Shown here: in pieces, positions 46,601 through 59,500 of the stretch | Layout of the letters: each line of letters starts with the position of its first letter | Numbering within the stretch: position 1 is the first letter of the stretch | From: Rosa chinensis | Lineage: Eukaryota > Streptophyta > Magnoliopsida > Rosales > Rosaceae | Reading direction: 5' to 3' | NCBI RefSeq assembly: GCF_002994745.2 | Contig: NC_037088.1 | Span: 67,660,397-67,724,396, forward strand | DNA length: 64,000 bases | Translations under genes and position numbers: made by a program | The notes under the pieces: model-generated | Seen by the model: the letters and a program-made list of their open reading frames with translations, nothing else | Databases searched by the model: none | What the model was told of the DNA's origin: nothing

Positions 46601-48239
46601 AGCCACTGCTGCCCACAAAGGCTACAGTTTTTCCTGCTGGGATTGACAATGAAAAGCCTTGAAGGATGGCTCTGTCAGGCCGGGAAGGGTAGGAAAAGTA
46701 AACACCATGTATGTCAATGTTGCCGTAAATCTTGTCAAGTTCCTTCCCTGGTGAATCATAACTTATAGCTGGCTTTCTATTGATCACCTTGAAAACTTCA
46801 GTTCCTGCAGCCTTTGCTTGATTGAAGACTTGCATGTCCGGCGCAGCATAAGTGAGTGATCTGAAATTCATACAAATTAGCTAATGACTAGTGAGCTTAT
46901 ATAGAAACTTTCTGATCTTTTCCTACCAGTATGGAACTAATTTGTTGCTTACATGGCTCCAAAGAGAATGCACATGACAGCGGCTATAATATCTCCACCG
47001 CTTGCCCTCTTGGCAGTGACTACAACAGCACCAACCCAAATGATGATAGCCCAGGAAATGAAGGTCACAGATTGAAGCATTCCTGTTCCAACTCCCTTTA
47101 CTAGAGCCTCCCCTTTGCTTAGCAAATACTGTTTGGCCATGCAGTTTGAGAAAGATTTGATTGCCGAGTTTTCTCCAACGAATGCATATACTGTTTTGAT
47201 TTGACATATGGTCTGAGATGCAGGAATATGATCAGTTAGTAAGATGGATGAGTATCAATGCTGTTATTGGAAATTGACATGATTTTTACCTGTTCTACCA
47301 TAGAGGTAGCTTCCGCCAGGTAAAGCATCCTAGCAGCCGAGACAGCATTCATCTTCTTAGTATAAGTGGCTCCGATTGCAAGAATCAAAGGAACAACCAA
47401 CAAGGTAAGCAGTGCAACTTCCCAACAGCATATTGCAGCAATCAAAATCCCCGAAAAGAAAGTTGCGAAACTTGACAGAAAATGCCCCAACTGCAAGTGC
47501 ATCATGAGAAACTTGTAAGTAACTAAAGCAAGAATGACTGGTATACAAGTGTATATATTTACCGTCTCTCCGATTGCACTGTGTATGATACTAGTGTGGT
47601 TACTAATTCCGGTGATCACTTTTCCACTGGTTAAGTCTGTATCGAAAGCCCCAACCTCCTGGCTGAGCACTGCTCTTAGATATGCTAGTCTTAGACGTGC
47701 CACTTGTCTTTCACTTGAATACATCCAGCATCCAACTTCTGCAAAATCGAAAACACCATGGAGGATAATATGTGACTGAAAAACTTGCAGAGCGGTTAAG
47801 GAAACTTACCAAGTATTCCAGCCGGAAATGTGGCGAAGGCCATGTACCACACATATGGAATAACCTGAACAAACAAAATACAACAAACCCATGAGTAACT
47901 CCTCCCACAAGCAATTAATACTTTTGGAAACTAGTTCTCCGAAAAGTTTACCTTGTTCAGTGCTTTAACCATGGCAGGTGTGTCGTTGATATTGTTCCCA
48001 AAAGCATCGAGTGCTCTGCCGAGCAGTAGATATCCAACTGGAAAAGCCATACCATGGACAACAGAACCCAACGTCCCCAATCCCATCATAATCCAATCCC
48101 ATCCGTCCGCATAGCTTAGCAGCTTACTGAATCCCAACGTTTCGGATGAGCTTCCCTTCGTCTCAACATCCTCATCGATTGCTTGTTTCTTCTTTTCCAT
48201 ATGCTGCATGAGTTCTTCGTGGGGTTGAGGTTGAACCAT
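43664..48239 (-). CDS. Full-length ABCB (MDR/P-glycoprotein-type) ABC transporter
   Basis: Ten exons on the minus strand: 48239-47952, 47864-47810, 47738-47563, 47490-47290, 47212-46953, 46860-46547, 46464-46241, 46134-45791, 45698-45268 and 45141-43664; 1,256 residues, typical of the family. The order is TMD1-NBD1-TMD2-NBD2. NBD1 has Walker A GSSGCGKS (about 410-417), signature LSGGQ (about 514-518) and Walker [16 protein letters not shown]2 has Walker A GPSGAGKS (about 1040-1050), LSGGQKQR and a second [12 protein letters not shown], and both have H-loops (AHRLSTI). Both ATP sites look intact. The Glu/Lys/Gln-rich linker follows NBD1. ABCB exporters in plants move auxin, alkaloids or other amphipaths; the substrate cannot be read from sequence. 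It is not part of the Arabidopsis block that matches its left-hand neighbours. Confidence 0.94.
45244..45266. repeat. (GT)n microsatellite touching a splice donor in the ABCB gene
   Basis: On the coding strand the intron after exon 9 begins GTACACACACACAC, so the dinucleotide run starts at the donor itself. About 11 repeat units. Confidence 0.9.
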
Positions 48240-48260
48240 TTTGCATGCTAGTGCAGTGTA

Positions 48261-48275
48261 CTATATATTATATAA
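48261..48275 (-). promoter_or_regulatory. Probable TATA region of the ABCB gene
   Basis: TTATATAATATATAG on the minus strand, about 22 to 36 bases upstream of the ATG at 48239. The closeness implies either a very short leader or another, more distant promoter with this as leader sequence. Confidence 0.4.
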
Positions 48276-48658
48276 CAACGCACGCGGAGAAATTGTCAAA
48301 GGTGTAGGTGTTGCTAGCCAGGCTTTCAGTTAATTTATACATATTATTACGTTTATGAAAACAATAGAGATGCGGATCGGATCAAGGAATATATGAGAAT
48401 ATGCGTGACACAGCCGAGAAAAATGCTTGCTAAAATGGCTTCTTCTTCTTAGCTGCCTCTTGGTGTTTTGGACTGTGATGGCCCTGCGTGCATAACTGCA
48501 TTTACAACTGTACAAGGTTACAAACTAATTGAGATATACTAAAGCAGTGTCCACGCAGTGATCGGCAATAATTCATATGTAAAAAATTGACCGTAGTACA
48601 GATTTTTATATGTTTTCGATATGTTAATTGATAATAAAGTCCTTATCTAATGAGTTAT

Positions 48659-48955
48659 TTAACTAAGATGACTGGAATCTCTGCCGATGATCGGAACGAT
48701 GCTAGTATATGCTGTGGTACTGGTAGCAGCAAACTGAAGAGGTATTCCAGTAACAAGTGAATATGCGTTGCCTGCAAATGATTTCTTGGGATATAAGTAA
48801 CAGATGAATCCTATCTTCTTCATTGCCAACAAAGTTGGCAAAAGTGCAGGACTTACAGTTAACCAACTACATTGTATTATAAGATACATATCCCAATTTC
48901 TATGATCCCATCGCTGATCCTTATGCATTGGTTTGTCTTGTTCCCATGATCCGGA
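48659..48955 (-). pseudogene. Possible gene fragment with splice-like borders
   Basis: On the minus strand, an acceptor-like TAATTTCCAG near 48956 is followed by an open stretch reading SGSWEQDKPMHKDQRWDHR and WDMYLIIQCSWLT. A donor-like GTAAGT follows near 48855. A second acceptor-like TTTGCAG (about 48775) leads to GNAYSLVTGIPLQFAATSTT and a stop at 48659. The two parts can be joined, but no start codon with a gene body was found upstream. I do not recognise the family. It may be a decayed gene remnant or a chance arrangement. Confidence 0.25.
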
Positions 48956-50599
48956 ATCTGGAAATTAGTAAGATGAAGAAAACAAAACAATTATTCTTTC
49001 TGATGCGGAAATACATTATTAAGATCCCACGTCAAACATTTTAAACGAATATCTATCAAAAAATACATAATAGAAGGAAAGTCGTTTCACAAAGTACGAT
49101 GTAGATTGACTTTTCGGTCGATGGATGCAAAATGATACAATCCATATCAGAACTATGCGATCATGATTTGTATCAACAAAAAACTATGCGATTATGATTT
49201 CGGACTTATTAGAAATTGTTTTGTCAAGGCCTAAATCGGACCAAATTTGAATCTTGCATTAAAACACAAGTTTATATAAAAATTGGGTTTATGCGGTGCA
49301 TATAAACCACTTAAAACATGTCTCAACTATCGGAAGTCCAATCAATACCTTCAAAAGTAATAATTTGCTTGTGTAAATGACGTGCATTTTTGGCGTTGAA
49401 AATTTTGAGCTCGATTAAGAAAAAATGGGACAAGGTATATAAAGAGATGATAAGTTTAGGATGTTTTAAGGTGTTACTCAGCACTCTAGCTTAAAAAAAC
49501 TCGTGTGCTATAACAAGGGGTTTGGCTCAAATCGGACAAATTTGAGGCGAGAGGCAAAACACAAATTTGTTAAAAAATTGGGTATACGAGGCTCATCTAA
49601 GTCATTTGAAACGTGTCTCAGCCATGGGAAGTACAATCAACACCTTAAAACACAACAATCTAGATAGCTAAATGAGGCATATTAGGCGTTGAAAATTTTG
49701 AGCTCGATTCTCAAAAATGGGATAAAGTATCCAAAGATATGATAGTTTATCGGTACTTATGGTGTTGTAGGGTGTCAAAACTCATGCACGAAAAAACTTT
49801 ATTGATTTAGAAAAGTGAAATTTATCCAAAAGTTCATATAACCCGCTAGACATAGCAAGGGTTCCGTTATTTGCAACGTTTTCTGCAAGCAACATTATCT
49901 GCTTGCTGGTGTTCTGTTAGTTGCTTACAAGCTCAAGCCCAAGAGAATTTGTTTTACAGTTGCAAAAGGGAGGAGAAAATGCCATTTCATTTTGTTATGT
50001 TGCCAGACATTCATACCCCATGATTTTCAGTATCGTACTTTTCTGGAATGAGGCAACATTTTTCTGTAACAAACTCATTTCCAATAGAGCCATCCCAAGG
50101 AATAAGAAGAGGACGCATTGACAAAACACACAAAGAAATCGAATTGAAATGGACTAAGTTGGGTACATTTGTATTAAATTGGGAGGCATGATAATCAAGG
50201 ATTAAATGCTTCCGAAGCAATATAAAACTGAAATTCCTACGGGTTTGCAGTACAAAGAAGCCAATAGCACACGGCAGTGCTATATCCCAAAAACTCTGCC
50301 AAAAATTTCAGGACCTGAGAAGTGTGGTTATACCCGCTACTAAAGGAAAGCAAAAGAACCATATTTCCTGAGCAAAGCTTCTACAATTTACAAATGCGAA
50401 GTTGCTAAACACAGCTGCGGTATACAATAAACAACACCCCAAGAAAAAGCTCAGCCTTCGAGGATGCCACAGACACCAGTCTGTAGCTGCGCCTGAATAT
50501 TGAAAGCATTGCCCCCCCTGACATTTACAAAAATAGAGGCCTGATGGGGTAATGAGACAAATCTTCGAGAAATTCTCTTCCTATTCACATATTTCTTCT
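48956..50599. other. Spacer between ABCB promoter side and MOR1 3' end
   Basis: Apart from the duplication at 49220-49805, the region holds AT-rich sequence and, from about 50160, the probable 3' UTR of MOR1. No convincing ORF is seen. Confidence 0.45.
49220..49805. repeat. Diverged direct duplication, about 293-bp unit
   Basis: Two copies, about 49220-49512 and 49513-49805. Shared phrases include TCGGAC.AAATTTGA, AAAACACAA.TTT, AATTGGGT.TA, ACATGTCTCA/ACGTGTCTCA and GGCGTTGAAAATTTTGAGCT. Divergence is substantial, so this is older than the exonic BIN4 event. The CGTGTGCTATAA phrase between the copies also occurs near 40534. Confidence 0.75.
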
Positions 50600-53500
50600 T
50601 TAAAGGGGTTCAAGTGTCCCACTTTTTAGTCTCTCCATCCGAGCTTGAAGCCCAGATAATGCCCTTTCATCCATAGGGAGAACCCCACTTTGGAGGGGAT
50701 TCTCTGATGCCCGATTTATCTGACCAGAGAGTCCCTGACTTTGGTTGTCATTTACATACATTAATGGCCTAGCTTCTGACTCCAGGTTCCCAGAAGCTGC
50801 CGCTAGTTGCATGCTTTTCATCCTCTCTCTAATTGCATCTAGTGTCCCACTAGTCACTGCAGTGCCAAGGTGAGTTCTAGGGTAAGGTCATTAAGGTCAA
50901 CAAGAAAATCCAGAAGCAGCGATGCAGGAGAAAAAAGAAAAGGCACTAACGCGAATTACCTCCACCCATATATCTCTCATTCCTTGGGTCAACTAACGAG
51001 TTTTCAACCAGGCCTCTAGCAGTATTGGCATTGTGAAGCCTGTTGTCTTCAGCATATGCCGGTGGAAGATTAAAGCTAGTTGGTTCACTCTTCACATTAA
51101 ATGATTTTGAATCCATTAAGGAATTTGTGTGTACAGGGGAAAGGGGTGCAAATTCAGGAGAAGAAACGGTAAGAGAAGCTGGGGGAGGAGTAGGCATTGG
51201 TACACTTGAAGGTGTCCTTCCAGCTGCTGCATTCTTCTCCATCTGTAAAGAAACATAAATGTAATTAAATTTTGATAACATTATAAAACTAATTTACAAT
51301 ATAGGAATCATCAATTTGTTTGTGGACAGGAACATTATAGTATAGCGGTAGACCGGTAGTATTGATCAGAATCACCTGTGCTAAACCATCTCTAATATAC
51401 GTCCGAAAAGCCTCACTGGCATTTTGCAGCTGGGAGAATATATCTACCTGAAATAAAACATGAACAGAATATCTATGCTGAGAAACCACTCAAAAGTCCT
51501 GCTTGGAAGCAGAAACTAAACCAAGTTAATAACAGGCTATGAAGAAATCAATTACTCACTTTAGGGTAGAGTTGGGTTATACGATATAGTTCATATAGAC
51601 CAATGGAGCAAGTCTGCTTGTCACCAATCTTCTTGAAAATGGCAGCAAGTTCTTGCTGAAAGCAAAAGTACAGCCAAAAGAACAATTTTCAAGAAAAATA
51701 TAATAACATATAATAAAAAAGAAGCGTGTATATAATACATAGCTGTACAAAAAGAGGTCATGGTGAAGAAAAAACAATAAAAGAACTAACCAATGAGGTT
51801 GGTAAAGGTAAAAAGTTGCAATACCTTTAGTTGTGCATCAGCAGAATGTGTAGCAGAGGAAGGATTATTAGCTGCTGAATCACCCCAATGAGTTTGGCCC
51901 CCAGACCCAGTTGATGTCAACATCCTTGCTGCCGCTAGAGTCTGCCCGGTTGTTACAAAAAAGGCAATAAATGATAATCAGGGTTTCATTCCAATAAAAA
52001 AAAATTCCCCAAATAAATAAAGAAGTTTGTTTTTAATTAGAAGTTGCATTTGTTTCGTTTGTTATTATAACTTATAAGTTTGTTTCTCAATAAAAAATAT
52101 ATTAAAAAGCATCACAATATAATAATTACCTCAAGATTAAGATCAATGTAAGCAAGAATAATTGGCTGGGGCTTCATGTCTATAGGAACCATAGAAAGGT
52201 GACCTTTAATTGCAGCTCCGCGAAGCTTCACAAGCTCATGTAGAACAGTTTTCACCATGCGCAATGGTTTGTCATCGGCACCAGCTCTAATATGATTTTG
52301 ATTTTACAAAAGACAAGAGAGAAGAAATCAGTGCATGAACCACAAGAGAGTGGGATTTATAGTTATCATGTGAAGCATACCTTCTCCTGATTTCTTCCAT
52401 ACCCAAGTCTTGAAGGTATAAATGGATACTTTGAAGGATGTGGTCCAGATCGACATCATATATGGTGCTTTGAAGAACCTACCACAGGAGAAAGGATCAT
52501 ATAAGAAAAATCTCCAGATCATTTATCCAACGGTAATGGATTTATGTCACACCATGGAACTAGCATCAACAAAAGCAGAACCCGCTAGAGAAAAAAAGCA
52601 CATGAACATTCAGATTACAGCATAATAAACATGGTAAGACCATTTATTTCATCAATGTCCGTATTCTGTTGAAATCCAACAGGCTCTTTCATCTTATATT
52701 CCAATCTATCATACTTTTCTTGAAATCTGATTCCATGGTTAACACCAATTGGCATAGTTCTCATCATCATCTTACAGAAAAAGCTTTAGTCTGTTGGAAA
52801 ATTAGGGATCAGAGAAATAGATATATGTTTCAGAATGAAATTTCTCAAGTACAGCTAAGCTATTGAAGTGCTTCACATAAGTTTAGGAAAAGGAGGAAGA
52901 CTATGATCGATTGGAATACTACGAGTTAAATTAACCGTTCAGATACTGCCTAATAAACACGGTAAGACCATTTATTTCATCAATGTCCGTAATCTGTTGA
53001 AATCCAACAGGCTCTTTCATCTTATATTCCAATCTATCATACTTTTCTTGAAATCTGATTCCGTGGTTAACACCAATTGGCATTTCTCATCCTCATCTTA
53101 CAGAAAAAGCTTTAGTCTATTGGAAAATTAGGGATCAGAGAAACAGATATAAGTTTTCAGAATGAAATTTCTCAAGTACAGCTAAGCATTTTCTTATTGA
53201 ATTGCTTCACAGAAGTTTAGGAAAAGGAGGAAGACTATGATTACTTGAATTTCAAAGCTTAATTTTAATGGTGCAGTTAATACAAGGCAAGCATCTGCTA
53301 TATTTATTAAAGCAATGGCAACGCATTATATGTGTGCGTGTGGGACCAAAATATAAGGCCACGCAAAAGGATACCTTTGTAAGTTTGATTAAACATTTGA
53401 CAACCAGATCAGAGAACTTCTGGTTTCTGGCAGCCAACGTTTCATTCGCTGGAGGTGCAGGCCATCTTGAGGGATCTAAAGGACGTAAGAGATTGATAAG

Positions 53501-56500
53501 AACCACAAAGGACGAAGTGCGGTCGGCATTATCCTGCAGGTACAATCACTAGTTATATCTGATGTAGTAGACCAAAAATCACTAGGAATGGGAGCAATGC
53601 AAAAACAATATCTCCTACCAGAATCTTTAGCATCAAGACATTCAAGGCTTTGAGAAGTTGGCTGCCATCATCCATATGGGGAACCCTCTCATCCAAAAGC
53701 CAGAGCAGGAGCTCAGTGATTAGACTATCAAGAGTGCTCTCCTTGACAGCATGTGCAAATCTTTTATTTTGAAATGTCTGACGAACAGTCAAAGATAGTA
53801 TTGTTAAGCCAAAAAATTCCTGAAGCATGAATGAATTTCCTACAGTTTATTAATTAACTCTCATTTACTCCGACTCCCCATATAATCTCTTTACATGCAT
53901 TAATAATATGTTCACAATAATTGCATTAATGATGTCTTCAGAATAATTGGTAAATTACCTGCATGAGAGTGTTCAGGACATATTTACAGGACCTAGATGA
54001 AGCTCCTGTCAAACTGAAGTCAAAAGTCGTTGCTACCTATTCAAAGAACCCCAAAAAAAAAAAACCCAACAAAGGCTGGTAAATTTCAATTGAAGCCACA
54101 TTTACAATAACAGCAGGCAACAGCATAAAGGAAAGTATGTGTTATCAAACTGAATTGTTATTGTACTTACCTTCTTTGCTAAGCATGAAACAAGTTTATC
54201 TGCATCCTTCACTAGGTCATCCATTGCACTGCCTTCTGGATCACTGGTCGACTGTGCCAACTCATGACACACAACTTTCATTCCTTCAACCGACTGGAAC
54301 ACAAGAATATATGCTCAGAGCATGTTCTTTACTTGAAATAAATGACAAACAAAAGGACATGCAGAAACTGAACCAGCCACAAAGAGAGGTAAAGCAGCCA
54401 AAAATACATCTGACATTGTTGATCACAGATAACAAGAAATCATGACAATGGAAGAAATAGTTACTCGTACTAATGACAACTAAAACATTATATCTTGCAC
54501 ACCTGATCAGGATCCTCAGAAGAAATGATCTCCAAAGCTTCATTCCAGTCTGTTGGGCCATTAACAGCAGCAAATCCACGAGGTAACAGCTGTCTCTCCC
54601 TGTGAATCTCAGAATGACCATAATTGCCCCTAAAAGAATGATATTAACATCATTATGCTATATTGAGAACAACTAGTGCATTGGAATAAAATGAAAGGAT
54701 AATATAAAATGGGACTGCAAAAGTTGAAATACCTAGCAAGTGTTGGAGCAGCAACAGATCGTGCAACCTCCCCACTCTGCTCTGCTACATCAGACCTAAC
54801 GGCAAGCAATGAACTCAAGATATAATTGGTGATAGTGGAGGTTTATGCAACTAAATAAAAGTTTCCTCTTCATTGACATGGATACTTTCTGGTCTATCAT
54901 GTTCTTTCTAACTGAACTATAAGTGCAACAGAAAATAGTCAAAATTCTCTTACTTCCTTTTGCATGTAAGCTAAAAACTCCTTAGTCCTTATGTACAATT
55001 ATAATTGAACATTCAAGAATGTAAACACAGGAACTTGAAAATTAGAAGCATGAAATAGCAACAAAACTATGCTTCAAAAAGACACGTCCAAAGCATACCC
55101 AATTTCCCTGACAGAACGCCTTAAAGAAGCCCTAGCTTCACCAGGCTTTCCTTCCTTGTTTTTCTCCATATCTTTAACCTAAAAAAAAAAAAAAATCATG
55201 CTGTTAATAGAAACATAAACAATTTACAGCCAACTATTATATGTAATTTAAAAGCATCAGTATGTACCGACCGTATACTTAAATCTCTCTTCTATCAAGC
55301 TTTTCTGAGCACCTGTTAGCTTCCCGACATATCTCCATATGTCCTCCCCTAAGAAGAGTCAATAATTACAATAAAACATATCAGCAACTTATAATTTATT
55401 ATTTTCAAATTATAGCCAACAAATTTTACAATGGTTATGTGACAACATGACATACCAAGAAGCTTATAACCGGAAGCTAGCGTATTTAGAGCAGCCTTCC
55501 TAATTTCATTCTCTCTTTCTGCAGTCAAGCTTGCAACAATTTGCAAAGATTTTAATTGTCCACTTATCTGCTAAGAAAAGTAGGTGTTAATGTCTTATAG
55601 CATAACCAAATCATAAGACCCTGCACCATTGTATATAAGACTAACAAGCACGCACAAAGGTAAATACTTTCTTTACTTTTACCTCAGCTCCATGATGATC
55701 GATCAAATATCCAACAAGTTCAGCACACTCAATTCGTGTCCGGTAGTTCTTAGAACGCAATCCCTCCAAAATATAAGGTAAACTCTTTGCTGCAGTATAT
55801 GCCTGAACAATTTGTCTGGCCAGCTCCTTCATTTCTTTTCGTACTCCAGAACCATTGTGCCCAAGCTGCCGCATAAAAACATCATTATAACCATGAGTAT
55901 ACAACAGTTTGAGGCTTTTATTAAATGCAGAAACAGTTATTTGTTGCTGAAGTTGAACATATAAAAGAAAAAAGTAACAACCTTCTCCATTAGGCATGGA
56001 AGAAGAATTGCTGCTTCTGACTCGGTCAACATGTATCCCTCATCCCTAAACATGTCAAAAAGGTCATGAAGAAATTCCAGCACCTGTGAAACACAACATA
56101 GGCAGTTAGTTAGAAAGTAATACACCTACAGACCCTAAAAATTGGAAACCAAAAAAAAAATTGCACAAAAAATACCATACCTTTAACAGGGATGTTGTGT
56201 TTGATTTACAAAATTGTAAAACAAACCACCTAAGCAGTATATCCAGAACTTCAATAATTTCCTTTCTAATAGTTGGAAGTGCCTGGCATAGAGACAGAAA
56301 TGAATTTTCAAGCTAGGCAATGACATATTTGATATAAATCAAAGAAATTAGAAGTGACAGGAAAATACCTTCTGCAGCATCTCAAGCCCATCTACTTGCT
56401 TCTTAAAATCTGTACTAAGAAGCCGCCTATGCAGATCCTCTCTGAAGTACTTCATCATATCATTCTGCATAAAACGCAAATGAAAGTACTCAAATTAAAT

Positions 56501-59500
56501 CAATCATCAGGGAATAAACAAGAAATTATTTGGTGAAATCTGTACAAATACAAACCTCAAGATCTTGAATCTGTTCTATTCGTGGCTCTTCAAACTTAAA
56601 CCTCTTAACCACTATTCTCTCCCTATCCACCTGGAGTTCAAAGATCAATCAGCCACTGACTCACTGTACTCAACATTAGTGTAGAAGTTTAAAGTTCAAT
56701 GCTATTTCCATATATACCTTAACTGAATCTTTAACATTTAGCAAGGCCTGTGACTGGACAGCTATATCTTGGACAGACAGTATTGAACCTGGCCTTGATC
56801 CCTTCATTGCAATGGTCCTCTTTGGAATTCATGGAACAATCAATTAATAATCTCATTACTAGTAACAAAAAGTAAATGACCATAAGAAATCAAGAGGGAC
56901 ATACTGAAGATACGGCTTTCGTTCCAGGCTTTAACACTCCATTGGAAGCAGATTTTCCAACCTTTGGGATGCTTTTGGATGTTGGTCCCGTTGATATTGC
57001 TTAACAATTCAAAAGTTGTTCAGGGGAAACCGTTCAGATTAGTTTGAAGTATCATAAACAAAACATGAGAGATGGCAATCAATATGCACACCTTGTAAAG
57101 ATCCGAAAGGCTTCAACCGTTCAAGAACAAGAGCTAAAGCTGGCCCCTGAATATCTTTCAAAATTTTCTCAACCTGAGGAATAACCAAATAAAAAAGGTT
57201 TCAAATCATATGTCAAATGAAAAGGAAAGCGCAATAGAGGTTCCTAGAACACTTACTGCTTCATGTCCACTAACTCTCAAAATTTCAGCAATGCATGCCT
57301 CTGCTGCTTTACGAACATCTGAAGATTTATCCTATAAGAAATAGACATTAAAAAAATTATAGGAGTGGTTGCTGACTTTATGTATTTATCATAGTATATA
57401 TGTATGACTGGACATGTGGGTGATCTGATGGATGAATAGGTAGAACCATGAAACAATTAAGCCAAGAACGTCTCATAAAAAATAACTTATTCTCATATAA
57501 AATTTACCGTCATAGCAGAGGAAGCTGGTTTCAGAAGATGTACAGCATCATTATAATCACTTAGCACAGAAAGCTGCCTCGTCAACCAGTCAAAAAGATC
57601 TTTGCGCCCTTCTGCACCAAGCTTGGTTTCTGTTATAGCTGCCGTGATATAAGGAACCTACAGCAACAACAACAGTCCGTTACGGTACCTGACAGGAAAC
57701 TAAAATTTCAAAACACAAGTACGACAAACCAGTTACCATTTTATCAAGATTCACAGCAGAAAGCCATGAGTCTAAAGTAGCTAAAGTGCATTCTCTCATA
57801 TGCTTCTTATTGTCTCCAATACATTTCAAAATATCTGACAGAATGCCCTGCAAGTAACCAATACAAGATATAGTTCAACTATCTCAAGGAAACCAAAACA
57901 GATAAGCTACGTCAATATTTCTGATTTTGGAAATAAACAAACCTTGCTCGCCTTTTCAACCGGTGCTCCCATTGCAGTTGCAACATTACCAATAGCTGTC
58001 AAGGTTGCTGCAACTAGGTTCTTATTGCTGTCATATAATCGTCCCCTTAAGGCACCAAATAACTCCACTGGCAGCAAACAACAAAAAAGGGGAAAAACTA
58101 AATGAATAAGGACCATTATGTAGAAGCACTTAAACAATGAGCATGTCAGATTCCCACCGCAACCCCTAAACTCCCAAAACCATGTTTTAAAACCCGATTA
58201 GTTTGGAAGCACAGTAATACCAAGCAAGAAGATACTCTTACCAGTTCCAGTTGGCTGGATGCGCTTATTAGCCTCTTCTAAAATTTTATTTACAGCATCA
58301 ATTGACTCCAAGCGAACCTTAAAATGAAAAAATGGAAGATTGAATATGGCTCATAATAAAAGATAAAGTTCTAAGAAGAACTGCCATGCACAGCATAGAG
58401 AAATACAAAATGTATAAACAAGACCTTCCAATCAGGGCTCTCCAAATTCTTGAGCAGAGTAGGTGTGATTTTTCCACTAATATCTTCACGTGGAAGACTG
58501 TCCAACCCACTAGCAGAAATTGATGAAGTCGATTCTGTTGCTCGAACATTTCTCTTCAGAACCACTGCAGCACCCTAGAAAATGATACAGGCATAAGTTA
58601 CCCATAAACAAAAAAGAATGATTATGTAACTTTGACTATCAACTTAACATACCTCAAATGGATTTTTTTCATACTCTGCTTCCAGTGCACTAAGCAGTGC
58701 AGGTTTGACATCCGTAAGAAATCCTTTAATATCTGCAAGTTATATATTCTTAGATAAACGATATGAAACTGGATATTATAACATTGAGTGTTCAAACTGA
58801 AATGACTAGTCACCTGGACCAACAAACTTATGCGTAACGCCCAAAAGTTTTATAGTAGAATTCCTAGTAGCAGCAGCACTGGACTGCAGTCCAGTATCTT
58901 TGCAAAAATCAATCAAATCCTGTAAAATATAATACCATATTAACATCCATAACTAAATGACAACTGATTATGATGATGACAGAAAGAGATTCAAAAGTCA
59001 AAATAGAACTATAAACACCTTAAGCTTCAAATGTGAGACACCAAAATCTTCAACAGCTGAAACCATCCACAATATTCCCTCGCTAAGAACCTTAGGGTTC
59101 TTGTGCTCTTTCATTATTTTGTAAAGCTACAATAAAAAAAATTAAATAAAAACTATTATTGGAGAGCTAAATGAGTCTCAAAAAAAAAAAAAAAAAAAAA
59201 AAACAAAGAGCGATGATGAAAAAATTAGCAACAGAACCAGAACTTACTCTTTCAAAAATAAATCCTGGACCTATGGCTTCAGAGAAAGAAGTCAGACACT
59301 TCATGGCATGAGTCCGAGTCTTGATATCTGCTACCCGCTCGCTTATACCTGTAAAATTGCACAATAAATGCAAGAGCTTGATTAACAAGACTGTCCAGTC
59401 CACAACAAAATCCACCTGAGGGAGGAGAAAAAAGAGGGCGGGGGGGGGGCGCTTCAAGACACTCACCCAGTAGACAAAGTACCACACATTTCTTCGGAAA

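Noticed and set aside
43664..48239. The ABCB gene as a pseudogene because it is broken into many ORFs
   Set aside because: The breaks are ordinary GT-AG introns. Joining ten exons in phase gives one 1,256-residue frame with both ATP sites intact.
53252..53552. Overlapping plus- and minus-strand ORFs
   Set aside because: The minus frame is a MOR1 exon (53375-53533) plus intron read-through. The plus frame is its shadow.
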